Part shown: positions 27,301 through 37,700 of the stretch, piece after piece
Layout of the letters: each line of letters opens with the position of its first letter
Position numbering within the stretch: position 1 is the stretch's first letter
Assembly: GCF_964199755.1 (NCBI RefSeq)
Contig: NC_133896.1
Coordinates: forward strand, 94,302,200-94,366,199
Direction of reading: 5' to 3'
Length of the DNA stretch: 64,000 nucleotides
Origin: Larus michahellis
Taxonomy: Eukaryota > Chordata > Aves > Charadriiformes > Laridae
Made by a program: the position numbers and the translations under genes
The notes under the pieces: model-generated
What the model was told of the DNA's origin: nothing
Database searches by the model: none
Seen by the model: only the letters and a program-made list of their open reading frames with translations

Positions 27301-29405
27301 TGCTTAATTTGCCAGTAAAAACTTAGTCAGAGTGCTCTTCTTTCTCTCACCTGAAGCCATGGATTATGATCTTGGTTTCCAGGCTGCTGTTGAAGCTGGA
27401 GTCCTTGATGCCATCATCAGTTAAAATCAGCTCCCCACAGCTGGGGCTTGAGGAGGTGAACAGGAGAAACTGGACCTTAAGTTTACTGCCCCGTAGGAAA
27501 TTTGCTGTCTGGAAGTCAGTGCAGTGATGCTCTGAGAGTCTGTCTGTATTCCCTGCAATGAGAGGGAGTGAATAGCATATTTAGTCTGCATCTGTGCAAT
27601 GGAAAAAAAAAGTCATTCTAATTAATTAGGAAAATGAAGGTAGGAATCTTGCTTCTCTTGATAAATATTAAGAGGATAGAACACAAATTAAAATCAGCCT
27701 ATTCTGGAAACTTTATCTGTGTGATAAAGTTGTTTCTGTCCTTTGATGGAATTGCAGCACTGGCTGGGGAAGATAACCGTGGAAGTCATGATAGCTTTTA
27801 CTTCTAAGGGTTGGTTTACCAAGATGTGAATGACATTCTGTTGGATTTTTTTTTCAAATCGGCCACATATGCCAGCTACCAAGTACATTTATGAGCTGGC
27901 TATTAGATCTTTAAAAAAAATGGTTACCAACAGATAGTCACCACTGAATGGGGGTATTTCTATTCAAATTCTGGTAGGCTTAGCAGAAGGTACAGGTCTA
28001 ATTGGCAATTGTATCAAAAATCCAGAAATAGATATAAGAATGCTGATGACAAAATATAAGAATACTGATGACAAAATGTGTCAATGATAATTTCACGACT
28101 GATTCATTTACTGGATGCATTTAAAATGCTTTAGGGGAAGGAAAAGGCAAATACTGGAAGGCACTTTGATCTAGACAGAAAAAATATAATCTCAAACCTG
28201 TACTAGTAATAAACTGAGCAAATTTAGGCTAGAAAGCAAGCATAGAAGTTTAGCAGTATGTATAGCTGGGTTACCCACAGAAGAGCTGGATTCTCCATCT
28301 TTTGTCATTTCAGAGGACTGTCTGCTATTTTGGAAGGCTTGTTGAAGGTACGATGTTGGATTTACTGAAGAGCTACTAGGGTGAAATTTATTGACATGCG
28401 ATGAGCAGGAAGCCAAATAATTGATTAAATGATCCCTTCTGACCTAAAAAGCATTACTTTTTGAACTGGCATAGTTGCATCCTGCTGCAGTGACAATGCA
28501 TGCACCTTCCCTTTTCTGGACTGAAGGAAGTGAAACAGCCTTGAATCTGTACGTACAATAAAATAAAAATAAAGAAAAAAAAATTTAAAAAATCATCAAC
28601 CAGCTACCTAACTGCTGTCCCTATAAAAGATACTTTACACTAGCAGGCAGAACATGGCCTAAAGGTCAGCACAAAGAACTGAGATTCGACATTCAGATTC
28701 CCCCTTGTGGGATGTGACCATCCCTTATTGTTGTTTATTTTGGTCTTCGTGTGTACTGAAGGCAACAGAGAAAGACATGTTCTCTGAGATCAGTTTGGAA
28801 AAAACAGCTCGTAAGCCAGCTTAACTAGCAAGGGCAGGTTCACTGCAAGCATGGTGCGTGTCAGAAATGACATTAAGATGAAGGGGATTGTAAGCAAAGG
28901 TAAGGCAGGAGGTGAGCTGCTGTGAAGCTGCAGGTGATGTGGGACTGTAGTGATGGTCACAAAAGCAATTTTCATTGACAGTACAATTAAAGAAAGAAAT
29001 GGAAGTGTGGCGTCTGTTTATTTTCTTACACTTGCTAAGCTTTCAAAGCAGGAGATTCCTGTGCAGAGGTCAGGAGTCCCTTTTCCGCTTCCTTACACTT
29101 CAGGGTAAACCTGGATCATTCTTTTAAATCAGGTTAGTGGAATGTAATCACTGAGACTGGTTGAATCAAAGCATGGGAGAAGAAAGGTCCATTCTTGCAC
29201 TACCCTTTCTCCTGGCATCTCACTAGATTATAGCAAGAACCTCTTGACACACAGGTTGTTTAGGGAGAATCGAATTCAGATCCTTCTATGTAAAACTTTC
29301 AACCCCTTGCCAGGCACCCTTGTCTTTCTTACCTGCTTGTGCTGAGCTGAGCAGCAAGAGGACAGCAAGAACAATGAGCAGCTTTCTCTTCGGATCCTCG
29401 GCCAT
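9312..29405 (-). CDS. PLA1A: PLA1A, phosphatidylserine-specific phospholipase A1 (complete, 11 coding exons)
   Basis: This is a secreted lipase of the pancreatic-lipase family. It removes the sn-1 acyl chain of phosphatidylserine and lysophosphatidylserine, making lysophosphatidylserine signals. The minus-strand exons are 29405-29333, 27552-27351, 23233-23056, 21570-21462, 18221-18120, 17256-17167, 16314-16147, 15110-15021, 14509-14401, 10920-10756 and 9396-9312. All have GT/AG borders and matching phases, totalling 1371 nt or 456 residues plus stop, the length I recall for human PLA1A. Residues 1-24 are a signal peptide. The nucleophile is Ser166 in [10 protein letters not shown], the acid is Asp190 in GLDPAG, and the histidine is His260 in [10 protein letters not shown]. 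Cys245 and Cys258 bracket a 12-residue lid, the short lid typical of PLA1 enzymes. NxS/T sites include FNSS, ENVT, SNST and WNLT. No lesion is visible. Confidence 0.95.
9397..10755. other. PLA1A intron 10
   Basis: Intron between exons 10 and 11. The small plus-strand frames at 9731-10078 and 10080-10319 resemble nothing. No repeat was recognised. Confidence 0.6.
10756..10920 (-). CDS. PLA1A: PLA1A exon 10
   Basis: 165 nt, phase 2 to 2. It encodes [20 protein letters not shown] then [16 protein letters not shown]. The donor gtaagtca contains an in-frame TAA, so retaining this intron would truncate the protein one residue later. Confidence 0.92.
10921..14400. other. PLA1A intron 9
   Basis: A long intron of about 3.5 kb. 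I see no exon, RNA gene or clear transposon in it. Confidence 0.6.
14401..14509 (-). CDS. PLA1A: PLA1A exon 9
   Basis: 109 nt, phase 1 to 2. It encodes [20 protein letters not shown] then [16 protein letters not shown], part of the C-terminal domain, with an NST site. The acceptor is tgctcag and the donor gtgagtga. Confidence 0.92.
14905..14998 (+). mobile_element. CR1 LINE 3' fragment in PLA1A intron 8
   Basis: A short 5'-truncated CR1: a conserved 3'UTR block (gttggaactagatgatcttt) followed by the terminal octamers ATTCTATG ATTCTATG. It lies antisense to PLA1A and ends about 20 nt from the exon 8 donor at 15020-15019. Confidence 0.88.
15021..15110 (-). CDS. PLA1A: PLA1A exon 8
   Basis: 90 nt, phase 1 to 1. 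It encodes [18 protein letters not shown], the start of the C-terminal domain after the catalytic core. The acceptor is cttcctgcag and the donor gtaagtag. A CR1 tail ends about 20 nt beyond the donor. Confidence 0.92.
15111..16146. other. PLA1A intron 7
   Basis: Intron of about 1.0 kb with no recognisable feature. Confidence 0.55.
16147..16314 (-). CDS. PLA1A: PLA1A exon 7: catalytic histidine exon
   Basis: 168 nt, phase 1 to 1. It encodes [20 protein letters not shown] with His260 just after Cys258 of the lid, and ends [16 protein letters not shown]. The acceptor is tttcttgcag and the donor gtacagca. Confidence 0.95.
16315..17166. other. PLA1A intron 6
   Basis: Intron of about 0.85 kb with no recognisable feature. 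Confidence 0.55.
17167..17256 (-). CDS. PLA1A: PLA1A exon 6
   Basis: 90 nt, phase 1 to 1. It encodes [20 protein letters not shown] then [10 protein letters not shown]. Cys245 opens the short lid loop. The donor is gtgagaac. Confidence 0.95.
17257..18119. other. PLA1A intron 5
   Basis: Intron of about 0.86 kb with no recognisable feature. Confidence 0.55.
18120..18221 (-). CDS. PLA1A: PLA1A exon 5: catalytic aspartate exon
   Basis: 102 nt, phase 1 to 1. It encodes [20 protein letters not shown] followed by [14 protein letters not shown]. Asp190 is the triad acid. The acceptor is ttgttacag and the donor gtaagctg. Confidence 0.95.
18222..21461. other. PLA1A intron 4
   Basis: Intron of about 3.2 kb. 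The plus-strand frame at 20814-21212 (132 codons) has no recognisable family. No transposon was identified. Confidence 0.55.
21462..21570 (-). CDS. PLA1A: PLA1A exon 4: catalytic serine exon
   Basis: 109 nt, phase 0 to 1. It encodes [17 protein letters not shown] with the GxSxG nucleophile elbow (Ser166), then GGQLGRITG. The donor is gtatcata and the acceptor aatctgcag. Confidence 0.95.
21571..23055. other. PLA1A intron 3
   Basis: Intron of about 1.5 kb with a short GAA run near 22726-22740 and nothing else recognised. Confidence 0.55.
23056..23233 (-). CDS. PLA1A: PLA1A exon 3
   Basis: 178 nt, phase 2 to 0. It encodes [16 protein letters not shown] and [20 protein letters not shown], then a helix ending ISQFISKLL. 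The acceptor is tctacag and the donor gtaagcta. It matches the family closely. Confidence 0.95.
23660..26490 (+). mobile_element. CR1 LINE, about 2.8 kb, ORF2 region to 3' end, decayed
   Basis: This CR1 copy lies antisense to PLA1A in its intron 2. Broken ORF2 pieces run in order. The endonuclease at 23729-24130 has [12 protein letters not shown] and LLGDFNLP. A linker covers 24230-24740. Reverse-transcriptase segments follow from 24770. The block at 25447-26223 carries [11 protein letters not shown] and [17 protein letters not shown]. The 3'UTR ends in octamer repeats (attctatg agtctatg attctatg) at about 26463-26489. Stops and frameshifts in several places (for example TGA near 25240 and TAG near 25436) show it is dead. 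ORF1 and the start of the endonuclease are absent, the usual 5' truncation. Confidence 0.93.
25447..26223 (+). pseudogene. CR1 ORF2 fragment: C-terminal half of reverse transcriptase
   Basis: The longest open piece of the intron 2 CR1, 258 codons. It includes the FADD catalytic box ([10 protein letters not shown]), the [13 protein letters not shown] block and the C-terminal [12 protein letters not shown] segment. Earlier frames and the final part ([16 protein letters not shown], in another frame at about 26305-26355) are separated by lesions. It is a relic, not a host gene. Confidence 0.9.
26933..26992 (+). repeat. GGAA tetranucleotide microsatellite
   Basis: About 15 perfect GGAA units in PLA1A intron 2, flanked by purine-rich sequence (26870-26930) and ending in agggaaggta. 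It makes a spurious 181-codon minus-strand frame rich in LPSF repeats. GGAA is the core ETS-factor motif, but any regulatory role is speculation. Confidence 0.97.
27351..27552 (-). CDS. PLA1A: PLA1A exon 2
   Basis: The acceptor is ...cattgcag and the donor gtgagaga; 202 nt, phase 1 to phase 2. It encodes the mature N-terminus with [20 protein letters not shown] and ends KIIIHGF, a conserved beta strand of the lipase fold. It contains an FNSS glycosylation motif. Confidence 0.95.
27553..29332. other. PLA1A intron 1
   Basis: Intron of about 1.8 kb. It contains a tandem 22-bp duplication at 28033-28076 and an A-rich patch at 28556-28592. No exon or transposon was recognised. Confidence 0.55.
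28033..28076 (+). repeat. 22-bp tandem duplication
   Basis: tataagaatgctgatgac plus aaaa is followed immediately by a second copy differing at one base (g to a). It is a small local duplication with no evident function. Confidence 0.85.
29333..29405 (-). CDS. PLA1A: PLA1A exon 1: start codon and signal peptide
   Basis: The ATG at 29405-29403 begins [19 protein letters not shown], then SSAQA: a charged start, a leucine-rich core and an AQA-type cleavage site near residue 24. The donor is gtaagaaa after one base of the next codon (phase 1). No in-frame upstream exon is needed. Confidence 0.9.
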
Positions 29406-32400
29406 CTTCCTGTTAGTCCACTACAAGTACAAGGATTGTCCAGGGAAAAACAGCCGTGGTGGGCTGCTCGATCAGCTTGGCTCTGTTAATGATCAGCCAG
29501 CCTGTGCTGTTTGGGGAAAAAAGGGTAGGGGCAATCACCTCTGCTCTTGTTTGACCATTAGCCAAAGTCTGTGTCAGCGAGGGCTTCACTGACATTTTGG
29601 TTAAAAAAGATGCTGACCCCCCTTTACTCCCTTACTTCTCACTGCAGAAATCAGCTAGTGAAATCAGTCACAGCAAGCGACAGAGTTACCGTACCTTATC
29701 CTTGCCACCTAGACCTATCTGCCAAATCGTGACTGGGGACACTGATTTGTCACAAGGCTTCACAGTAAGTCCATGCCAGGAAGATTCATACCAGCCTTGC
29801 ATTTTCCTATTGCATTGCTGTCTCTTTCCTCTATTTCTACTTTTGGTCAGATTCCCGTAACTGACAAAGAAGGCAAGGCAACAGATGATTGCTTCTGAAA
29901 TTGAGGGGAAAGACAGGCTAAATGTAGCGGCCATAGAGTGGCCATATTGCTGTGATAGACTCTGACTGTACATTTCTTAGGGCAGGGACACTCCTCCTTT
30001 GGAGACTGTATTTCAGATAGTACAGGAAATAGAAGGATGATCTTAGTAATTAAACAGTATCATAAGCATGCAAATACTTCAAACGGATCTTTGAATAGAA
30101 AACTTTACTGCTTTGGTGTAAACAGATGGAGAAACATAAGCACACAACCAAATGTGTAACTAGGAGTTTGTCACGCCACATTCATGAGACGGTGGTACCG
30201 TATCCCTGGCTGTGTTAGACTTTCAAACATGCACCTGTTTCCTAAGTTGCATTGGTGCACGTCAGTCCTTCTTGCAGAGAAGAAGGCAGCTTTGCCTTTG
30301 ACTGTGTTAAATGGTAAGAAGTGTAAGGAGCAAAGGAGTGTTCCCTGTCCAGGCACTATTCTACAGCTGCTTTATTTGAACAACAAAATGAAGAAATTGC
30401 TTCAGTCTGATCTGAAATATGACTAAATACCTTTCCAAAAGCACCAGACATTATTTTCCTTTACAGTTATTGGCAATAGCAATCATTTCCTTACCCCAGT
30501 TTGCTCCAGCCAAAGCCTTTGGGGCTGTTTTAAGCAAAAGATCTTTTTTATTTCCAAGTCACTCCTTAGAGAAATTTCTTCAGTTCTTACGGGGAAGTTA
30601 GGCAGCATGAGCTGCCTGGCCTGGAGGGCTACCGAGGCCCTACCCCATCGACATCCTCCCATGGACACATACACTGATACATTCTAATCCTGAAATACTT
30701 GGCTCCACCATCAAGCTGGCTTATTGTCAGAGAAGTAGGTTCTTAGTGTCTCTTCAAATATGCAACTGAGTTTGTCAACCCAATCAATTTTCCAAGATTG
30801 AAAGCTGCGATACAAATAGCCAACCCCTGGCTTCCAGCCCACTTTTCATCTTTCCAATGCTAGCACTAGACTCACGTTGATTCACAGATTGTACAACAAA
30901 AACCGGTAGGCTGCAACAGGCCCTCTCCTTCATGACATCCACAAATTCCAGTGATCTGGATAATCTCTCAATCAAGAAAGAAGGAAATAAACTCGTGAAA
31001 TCATACCAATAGGCAGTGACATTTCCATACAAGCCTCCAGAGCAACAGCATAATTGTGAAAATGACAAATTTCTTCAACTTAAACAAATTGTAGCACCGA
31101 AAGAAAACCAGCGAACACTTCTTTCTCTTTTTTATTTCAAATCATGGTAATAAGCTCTACTCTTTGTAGTAGGATGCAACTGTTACTCTTTGCCAAGTTC
31201 TATGGAAATTTTGAAATGCCATGTAATATAAAGCAGGCACCAGTATTACAGTCTTAAAGTAAAACAAACCCGCGGTCAAGATGTGCAGATTTGATTTATT
31301 TTTGCACTGCTCTGTGTATTTGCAGAGCTGTTAAAATAACATCCTGTTATGCTAAAAAAAAAAAAAAACCTTCATGAAATTGAAAATTCTGTTTCCTGAG
31401 CATTTTTTTTCCTGTAGTCTCAGATTTAGTAATTTCATGAAATTTTTGATTATATCAGCACATTGTGGTGGTCTCTTATGCAAACAGCAAAAGCCACTCA
31501 GTTCCTCTGGGCTTAAAATGCTTTTACCAGTAAAACTATTTTAGTATGAAAAGTTTTCTTTTTTTTTTTATTTGTGAACTTAATTACTCAGTAACTACAG
31601 TTATATTAGTTCAGAAACATAATGTTGGTGCCACTTATTTTACTTACCAATGGGAGTGATTATAATGGCAATAGGAACATCGTTGCAAAGACTTTCAAAC
31701 CACATTAAATTTCTTTTAACAGTTCCTTACAGCATATGATCACGAAGCACAGCGTGATTCACTTGAGAATAAGTCAGGGATAATGAAAGCAAACAAACTC
31801 AATTTTATGCACAAATTCTTTTCATTAAAAAAATTGAAAAAATTGCACTGAAAGTGCCCAACTCAGCTGAAAATGTCACAAAGCAACAGCTGGCAGAGGC
31901 TGCAAATGCCCATAGTCAAGTGGAAATCTGATCACAGGAAAATCGTCTTAAACTGGAAAACTGTTCATTGATACCGGAAACAATGCAGTCGGGGCAGCAG
32001 TGCAGGACCTTGTGGGAAACAAAGTATGAGTTAAATAAATGACGACTATTTAAAACCACTCCCTGTGGTCTTTGCATTCGAGGGGGAGCATGAAATACAT
32101 GCAGAGCTTAGCTCACTGTACATTAAGGCCTAGCTCCACCCTACTGCTGGAATACTTGGTATCACAGCTTCTATATTTTCTGCCCTTTGTCCATGGAGTA
32201 GAAACCATGGCTTTATGCTAAGCACCTAAGCTCCTATGTATTGTTCCCAGGATTGACAGAGGAACTGGGTTTAGTTCTCACCTCAACAAAAAGTGATTGA
32301 AACTCCTGACATTCAGAAGTGTCGTAACTATAAGATAGTAGGAAGAAAACCTTAAAGCTGACTTGGCAACTGAGGAAGGGAAAACATGGGCAAGTCAGAT

Positions 32401-34289
32401 TGGGTATTCAGTCAGGAAAGGAGGAAAACCAGTCATTTTCTTGAGTCTTTCATGAGTACTTTATGGGCCTTCTACCTAGTATGACTGTATAAGTATGCAC
32501 AAGAAGGAAGAATGCATCATTGCCACATATTCCTGTAGTCTCCCAAAAATAAAGGAGCCTAGGTGAGGGCAGTAGTCACCAGGATCAAGTGTCTCTATCA
32601 CTTCTTCTCACCTGTGAAGCCCTAATCATCTTCTACAACGTGAAGCAGTTCAGTAGGAAGACCTTAGCCTTTCTTGAGTGTGGTGGGTGACCTCCTTGTG
32701 ATTCCTTCCACCCTAAAATAATCCAAGTGAAAGTGTCAGTCCTTGTTTCAGATTTCTCTCTGCTAACCCCAAAGATCTCATAACCTACACGGAAGCTGTA
32801 GTGTGCAAGGCGGGAAGTGGCATCCTCCCAGCAGCATGGTTCAATCCAAGGTCTCTGACATCTTGGGAGGACATTTTACCTCAGAAGAGGACTAGTTAGC
32901 CGCAGAGAACGGCTGCTCCAACCACCAGGATACAGCAGGGAGATAGCCGCGTTACATTTCTGGTGTGACTTGGAGCCTTTACAGGGTAGGGAGCTCCCTT
33001 TGACACTTGACAGAGATTGAGAACAGAGAGGAAAGGTGAACAGAGGGACAGAAAGGTTTATTGTGCGTTTCTTTCACTGAGCAAAAGGAATTTATGGGAT
33101 GGGCCTGACTCCATTTGGAAGCCAGTTATGTGCCATGTTGTTTCAACATAGCTATGGAGAATGGATCAGTATTATTCTGATGTTGTAAGAACTGAACAAG
33201 ACAGCATTGCTTAGCGCAAGGTGCAGTGCCATTCTAGCTCATGCTGCAGCCTGCAGTGATGAGGTAAGGGAGCTTACAGTGACTCCTAGAAGGAAAGAAA
33301 AAAAAAATTCAGCATTGGAACAACTTCAGTGTTGATTTTGGAAGGTGCTCTGGTTACATTCTCCATGGTTGTGAATTCTATTTTTTTTCCCTGAACTGCT
33401 ACAGGCACTGTTGAGTGAAGAGCAGAGCTGAGGTCGCTCCAAGTGGTGGTGCATAGCCTGAGACAGCTGCTCGGCAGTGAGCGTGTGGGTCAAATGCACA
33501 GGGAGAGAGCCAGCTGATGGATAAACCTGTGGTGAGAGCCTTCCCACCCAGCATTAGTGCTGTGCTGGTGTTCCCCAGGCCAGGCAGTCAAGCTCCTGGG
33601 AACTGAGCATGCTTTGGGGCTGTAAGGTCTGCAGATGGACCTGCCGGCAGCTGGATTCTTCTCAGCCAGGATAACGCACTGTGAGTGGGATGCAGGCAAA
33701 GGCAGCTGAAGTATCCACTCGCTGTGACTCACTGCCGTAGGAGGAAAGCTGGCTCATGGCTGCTGCTGAAGTATTTGTCGGAGTAGCAATTTTTCAATAG
33801 CTGCTGAGTGTTTATGTTTCCCAAACTGTTGGGTATTTTCCCTTTCTTCCTCAAAAACACTCTGTAGGATCAACAGGGCAGTCCTCCGTGAAAGGGAATG
33901 AAAGTTTGTTTTAGTTTTGTGAATGGCCTTCTGAGCAGCTGGTGTCGAAGGAAACCCCTAGAAGTCAGAGCTGGTTTCTGTTCTATTTTATTTTTTCCAT
34001 CACTCAGGCCGAACGGTCACCCCCACAGAGGCCAACCCAGCCTTGGCTGACACGAGTGAGCATGGCCAGGCTTAGCCTCAAGCCCACTCTTCAAATGGAG
34101 ACACTGCCAGCTGCCCCCCTAAGAGAACAGTAGGCATTTTGGGGAGCATAGGTGTCAAACAACGGGCTCTGGGGAGTACTAGGTTTAGATGACCATCAGT
34201 TTCCGAGGCGGCATGTTACCTGCTAAAATGCGTCCTCCCCCTCCCCTACGGGGCTCCCACTGCACATAAAATTGATTTAATTTCAGTTT
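29406..34289. other. Divergent intergenic region between PLA1A and the CD58-like gene
   Basis: About 4.9 kb between the two start regions, before the CpG island. It should hold the PLA1A promoter. I found no coding exon on either strand; in particular nothing resembles ADPRH, which I recall flanking PLA1A in mammals. Simple A and T runs occur near 31350 and 31560. No TATA box is claimed. Confidence 0.55.
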
Positions 34290-34670
34290 TTCGATTAGCG
34301 GAGCCGAAACTTCCCCGCTCTAAGAGCAACGTGACGGTTTCTACCGCCGGTGCCGGCTGGAGCTGCGTCCCGTGGACCAGAAACCCCCGCTTCGCGGCGG
34401 CGTCACCCCGCACCCCGGCTCCTCTCAGTCAGCCGCAACCCACCACGGCACACCGGCGGCGGCCGCCGAGCCTGAAATCCCCTCTCCGACCGCAGGCCCG
34501 GAGTTTTCAGAGAAGCCCGGTTACTCAGCACCCCGGAGGGGCCGCCCACCACCGGGGCCGCGCTGGGGCGGGGAAGGCGGGCCGCCCGAGGGCTTGGCGG
34601 GCCGGGGAGCTGCAGCGGCGACGTCCTCACCTTTCTTTCGCTTTCCCTCGAGTTGCTCGGGAAAGCGGCG

Positions 34671-34725
34671 ATGAGGCTGCCGGCTTGGCTGGGGCGGCTC
34701 CTGCTCGTTGCGTCCCTCCTCCTGG
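34671..34725 (+). CDS. CD58: CD58-like exon 1: start codon and signal peptide
   Basis: The ATG at 34671 sits in gcggcgATGa and encodes [18 protein letters not shown], a typical signal peptide. The donor gtaagtcg follows one base of codon 19 (phase 1). It is the only plausible start in the CpG island that joins the V exon in phase. Confidence 0.82.
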
Positions 34726-37700
34726 GTAAGTCGTAAGGGCGAAGGGGGGCGGCGGGGACCCTTCCCCAGCCCCTCCGCCTGTGTTCCCCTTCCCGGCCGC
34801 TTCCCCTCGCCGGTGTCGGGGCGGAGGGAGCGGCGGGCGGGAGCAGGGCGAGCAGCGGCCGTTAACGGCGCCGTCGCGTGGATCGGATCACCTCTAAACC
34901 GTCCCTCGTCAGGCGGCCGGGCGGGCAGCGGCCGTTAACGGCGGCGCCGCGGGGAGCGGGGCACCCCTAAACCGCCCCTCCTCAGGCGGTCGGGCGGGCT
35001 TGTACCGCCCCGGGGCCGCGGAGCGGCGGCTTCGCGGGCGCCGTTCGGGCCTGGGGAAGCCGCCCTACGGCCGCCGCCGCCGCCCCCGGCTGCCCGCGGG
35101 GAATCGGGCGTGGTCCCGTCCATCCCTCAGCCCCGGCCCCGAGCTCCGCGGCGGTGGCTGCCTGCAGCCTGAAGGAAACGGGCTGCCCAGGGAGTCGCCA
35201 TCCCTGGAGGTATGTAGGAGGCGGGTAGACGTGGTGCTGAGGGACATGGTTTAGTGGTGGTATTTGTCAGTGTTAGGTTGATGGTTGGATTCGATGATCT
35301 TAAAGGTCCTAACCTAGGCGATTCTATGAGCCTTGCCGTTTGTTTCCTCTCCTTCTCAATGGCAGAACGAAATAGTCGCCTTCCTTCCCCTCCCACTCCC
35401 CTTCATTTAACACTAGAATTTCTTAGTATCAGCGATCGGTATGTTTAGGATACACCCCAACCCCCGTCCCGTTCGTGGAACGGGTCATAAATAATACTTG
35501 GGCCCCGTTTGTCTCAAACTTGTGTAAACGTGAAGAAGGCTGCAGTGGGAAATGGGTGTGATTTTTAAGGTACAGTTAATTTCCTGTCCAAGTGAGGTTT
35601 CTCTGCGCTGCGGAGGAAGCCCTCCTCCGCATGCAGGGAGCCTCCTACCCCCAAAGCACGTTTGCCCACGGGTCCTGAAGTGTTAAGGAGTTTAAGAAGC
35701 TAGCTTTTATTTAAAAAATATTCTTGTCATCCCTGCCTATGAAAATGCTGTTTATTTTGTATTCTGTGTTACTTCTTGCTCAAGGAAAAATCGTCAGAGT
35801 TCTCAACGGTTTTGTTTTGTGGGTTTTGGTTTGTTTGTTTGTTTTTTAAATGGGTGAGGCTTTTTTGTAGAAGTAATTTATTAATATTCACTTCTGGTGA
35901 AATACTAAACAAAGGCCTTCTTACTCCAAATTCCACCTCTGTGTCCAAGGAGCATAGTCCTCATGCCCATAGCCCTTGCACAGGGCTATTAACATGAGAA
36001 GTACAAACAAAACTCACTCATTTTTGAAGTTGAAAACAGATGTACGAACTTTCTCATTGTCATCAGAAGTAGCTGCTATTGCTGGATGATACAAGCAGCA
36101 CAGCTTGCTCTATGTAGATTTTCTTACCATCCCTCTAGTCTAAGGGGTGTCTCAGTGGCTTTTCTGTTGCTTTTGGGAGCTTCCTGGTTGTGCCTAAAAT
36201 AGGACCTATTGCATCCCCTTTTTTAAAAACAAAGGACGGTCTCCTCTTGTTTTTCCTGAAGGCTTTAAGGAGCTGGTTCTGCTACTGAGTGTACAGAATA
36301 ACTGCCTGAGATTTCCTCCCATGCTATTCAAGAACCCTTCAGCTTGTTGTGTTTAATTAAGATTGTTAGATCCTGTTCTGCAGATATGTAAAGTGGACCA
36401 GTGGAGAAGCTAGGACTGTGCATACCTGTGTGAGTCAGTCTGCTCATGTTCAGCTTTAGATGCAATTTCTTCACCTTACCTGCAGTGCTTTTGCAGATCG
36501 TTCTAAATGACTGTTAGTAATAGATGATTGAGTGTCCTCTTGTGACTTTTTGTGTGTGTGTGAAGGTGCTTTGTTACCTCACCTTACATAAGTTGGCATG
36601 CTGCTGCTACTCTGAGCAGGTGCTGCATTCCAGGAATGCGATTTAATAGCACATGCGAATAGCATGTGCTATTATCCAGGAAATGAGATTCCATGTTCTA
36701 AACAATGTATAGTTAAAAGGGAGAGATGATGGTAATTGGACAACTGGAGAGGGTAATTGTGGGTGCAAGTATCATAATATCCTCATTTAACAAAAAAATT
36801 AACTAGCTCTGTTGTCTTTTCCTCTGTAAAACTTCGATTTTGCAGTGGTTGATTAGGATAGGAGATCAGGAATACAAATACACACGCTTGTTAGTTGTTC
36901 GCTGAACTAAATCAAGATTTCATGCCCTCTTTTTGTTTGTATGCTTGCATTATTGCTATTATGTGTGTTGTTGACGATGTGTAAGTGTTCTTATGGTAAT
37001 TTTGTCAAGGTAAAATAATCTGTCATCTCCATATGAGAAAATCAAGACTCTGAAAAATCAGACTGATTTGCCCAAGTGCATAAAGTAAATCAGTAGCAGT
37101 TTGACTTGGCATACAAGTTTCTAGCCTTGCAAACAGCTGTTGTAAAGACTGGGATGCTGTTGGTAGATCCTTATCCTCTATCAGCCTTCCCCTCCTGAAT
37201 CCCTGCCTTCCTAGGCTTCCTGCATCTCCACCCAAATTCAAAGCACTGCACCTATCCCAGTCTTATGTCACTGAACATCTGGAGATGCGGGGGCTGGGGG
37301 GTGTGTGTGTGTGTGTCCGTGTAGAGAAGCATATAGCATAATCCAGCCTGAAGACATGCTTCTTCATCCTCCTGTGGGCACCTGTGGCACACAGAAGCTG
37401 AGGTGTAGCTTTGGCATCAGAATCCCAACTCACCACGTAAAGATAACTTGTTTTCACAGTGCGCTGCTGCGTCAGATTTCTGTGTAATAAAACCTCAGAC
37501 TAGCAAATACAATTCTTAAAACTGTAAAGGTCACACTGAGGCTATGAAGTAGTTTGATTTTCAACCTACCAAGATCATGTTCCTTCAGTCATTGGAAATT
37601 CAAGCCAAAATTGTGTTCAGTTTTGGGATCATGGAGATTGTATGTGGGTGGAAGAAAAAGTCAGTGTAGTATCTGTGGATCAGTTTATTGTAGAAATCCA

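Larger units (their letters stand above)
34290..35180 (+). promoter_or_regulatory. CpG island at the CD58-like promoter, exon 1 and early intron 1
   Basis: The base composition changes sharply to very GC- and CpG-rich sequence from about 34290 to 35180, between AT-rich flanks. It covers the presumed transcription start, 5'UTR, exon 1 (34671-34725) and the start of intron 1. GGGCGG or CCGCCC boxes (Sp1-type) occur repeatedly. The island is seen directly; promoter function is inferred from its position. Confidence 0.8.

Noticed and set aside
29406..34289. Search for ADPRH or CD80 exons in the divergent interval
   Set aside because: No recognisable exon of either gene on either strand.
34331..34729. 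132-codon frame across the CpG island
   Set aside because: GC-rich DNA lacks stops by composition, and the supported start in this region is the signal peptide at 34671 in another frame.
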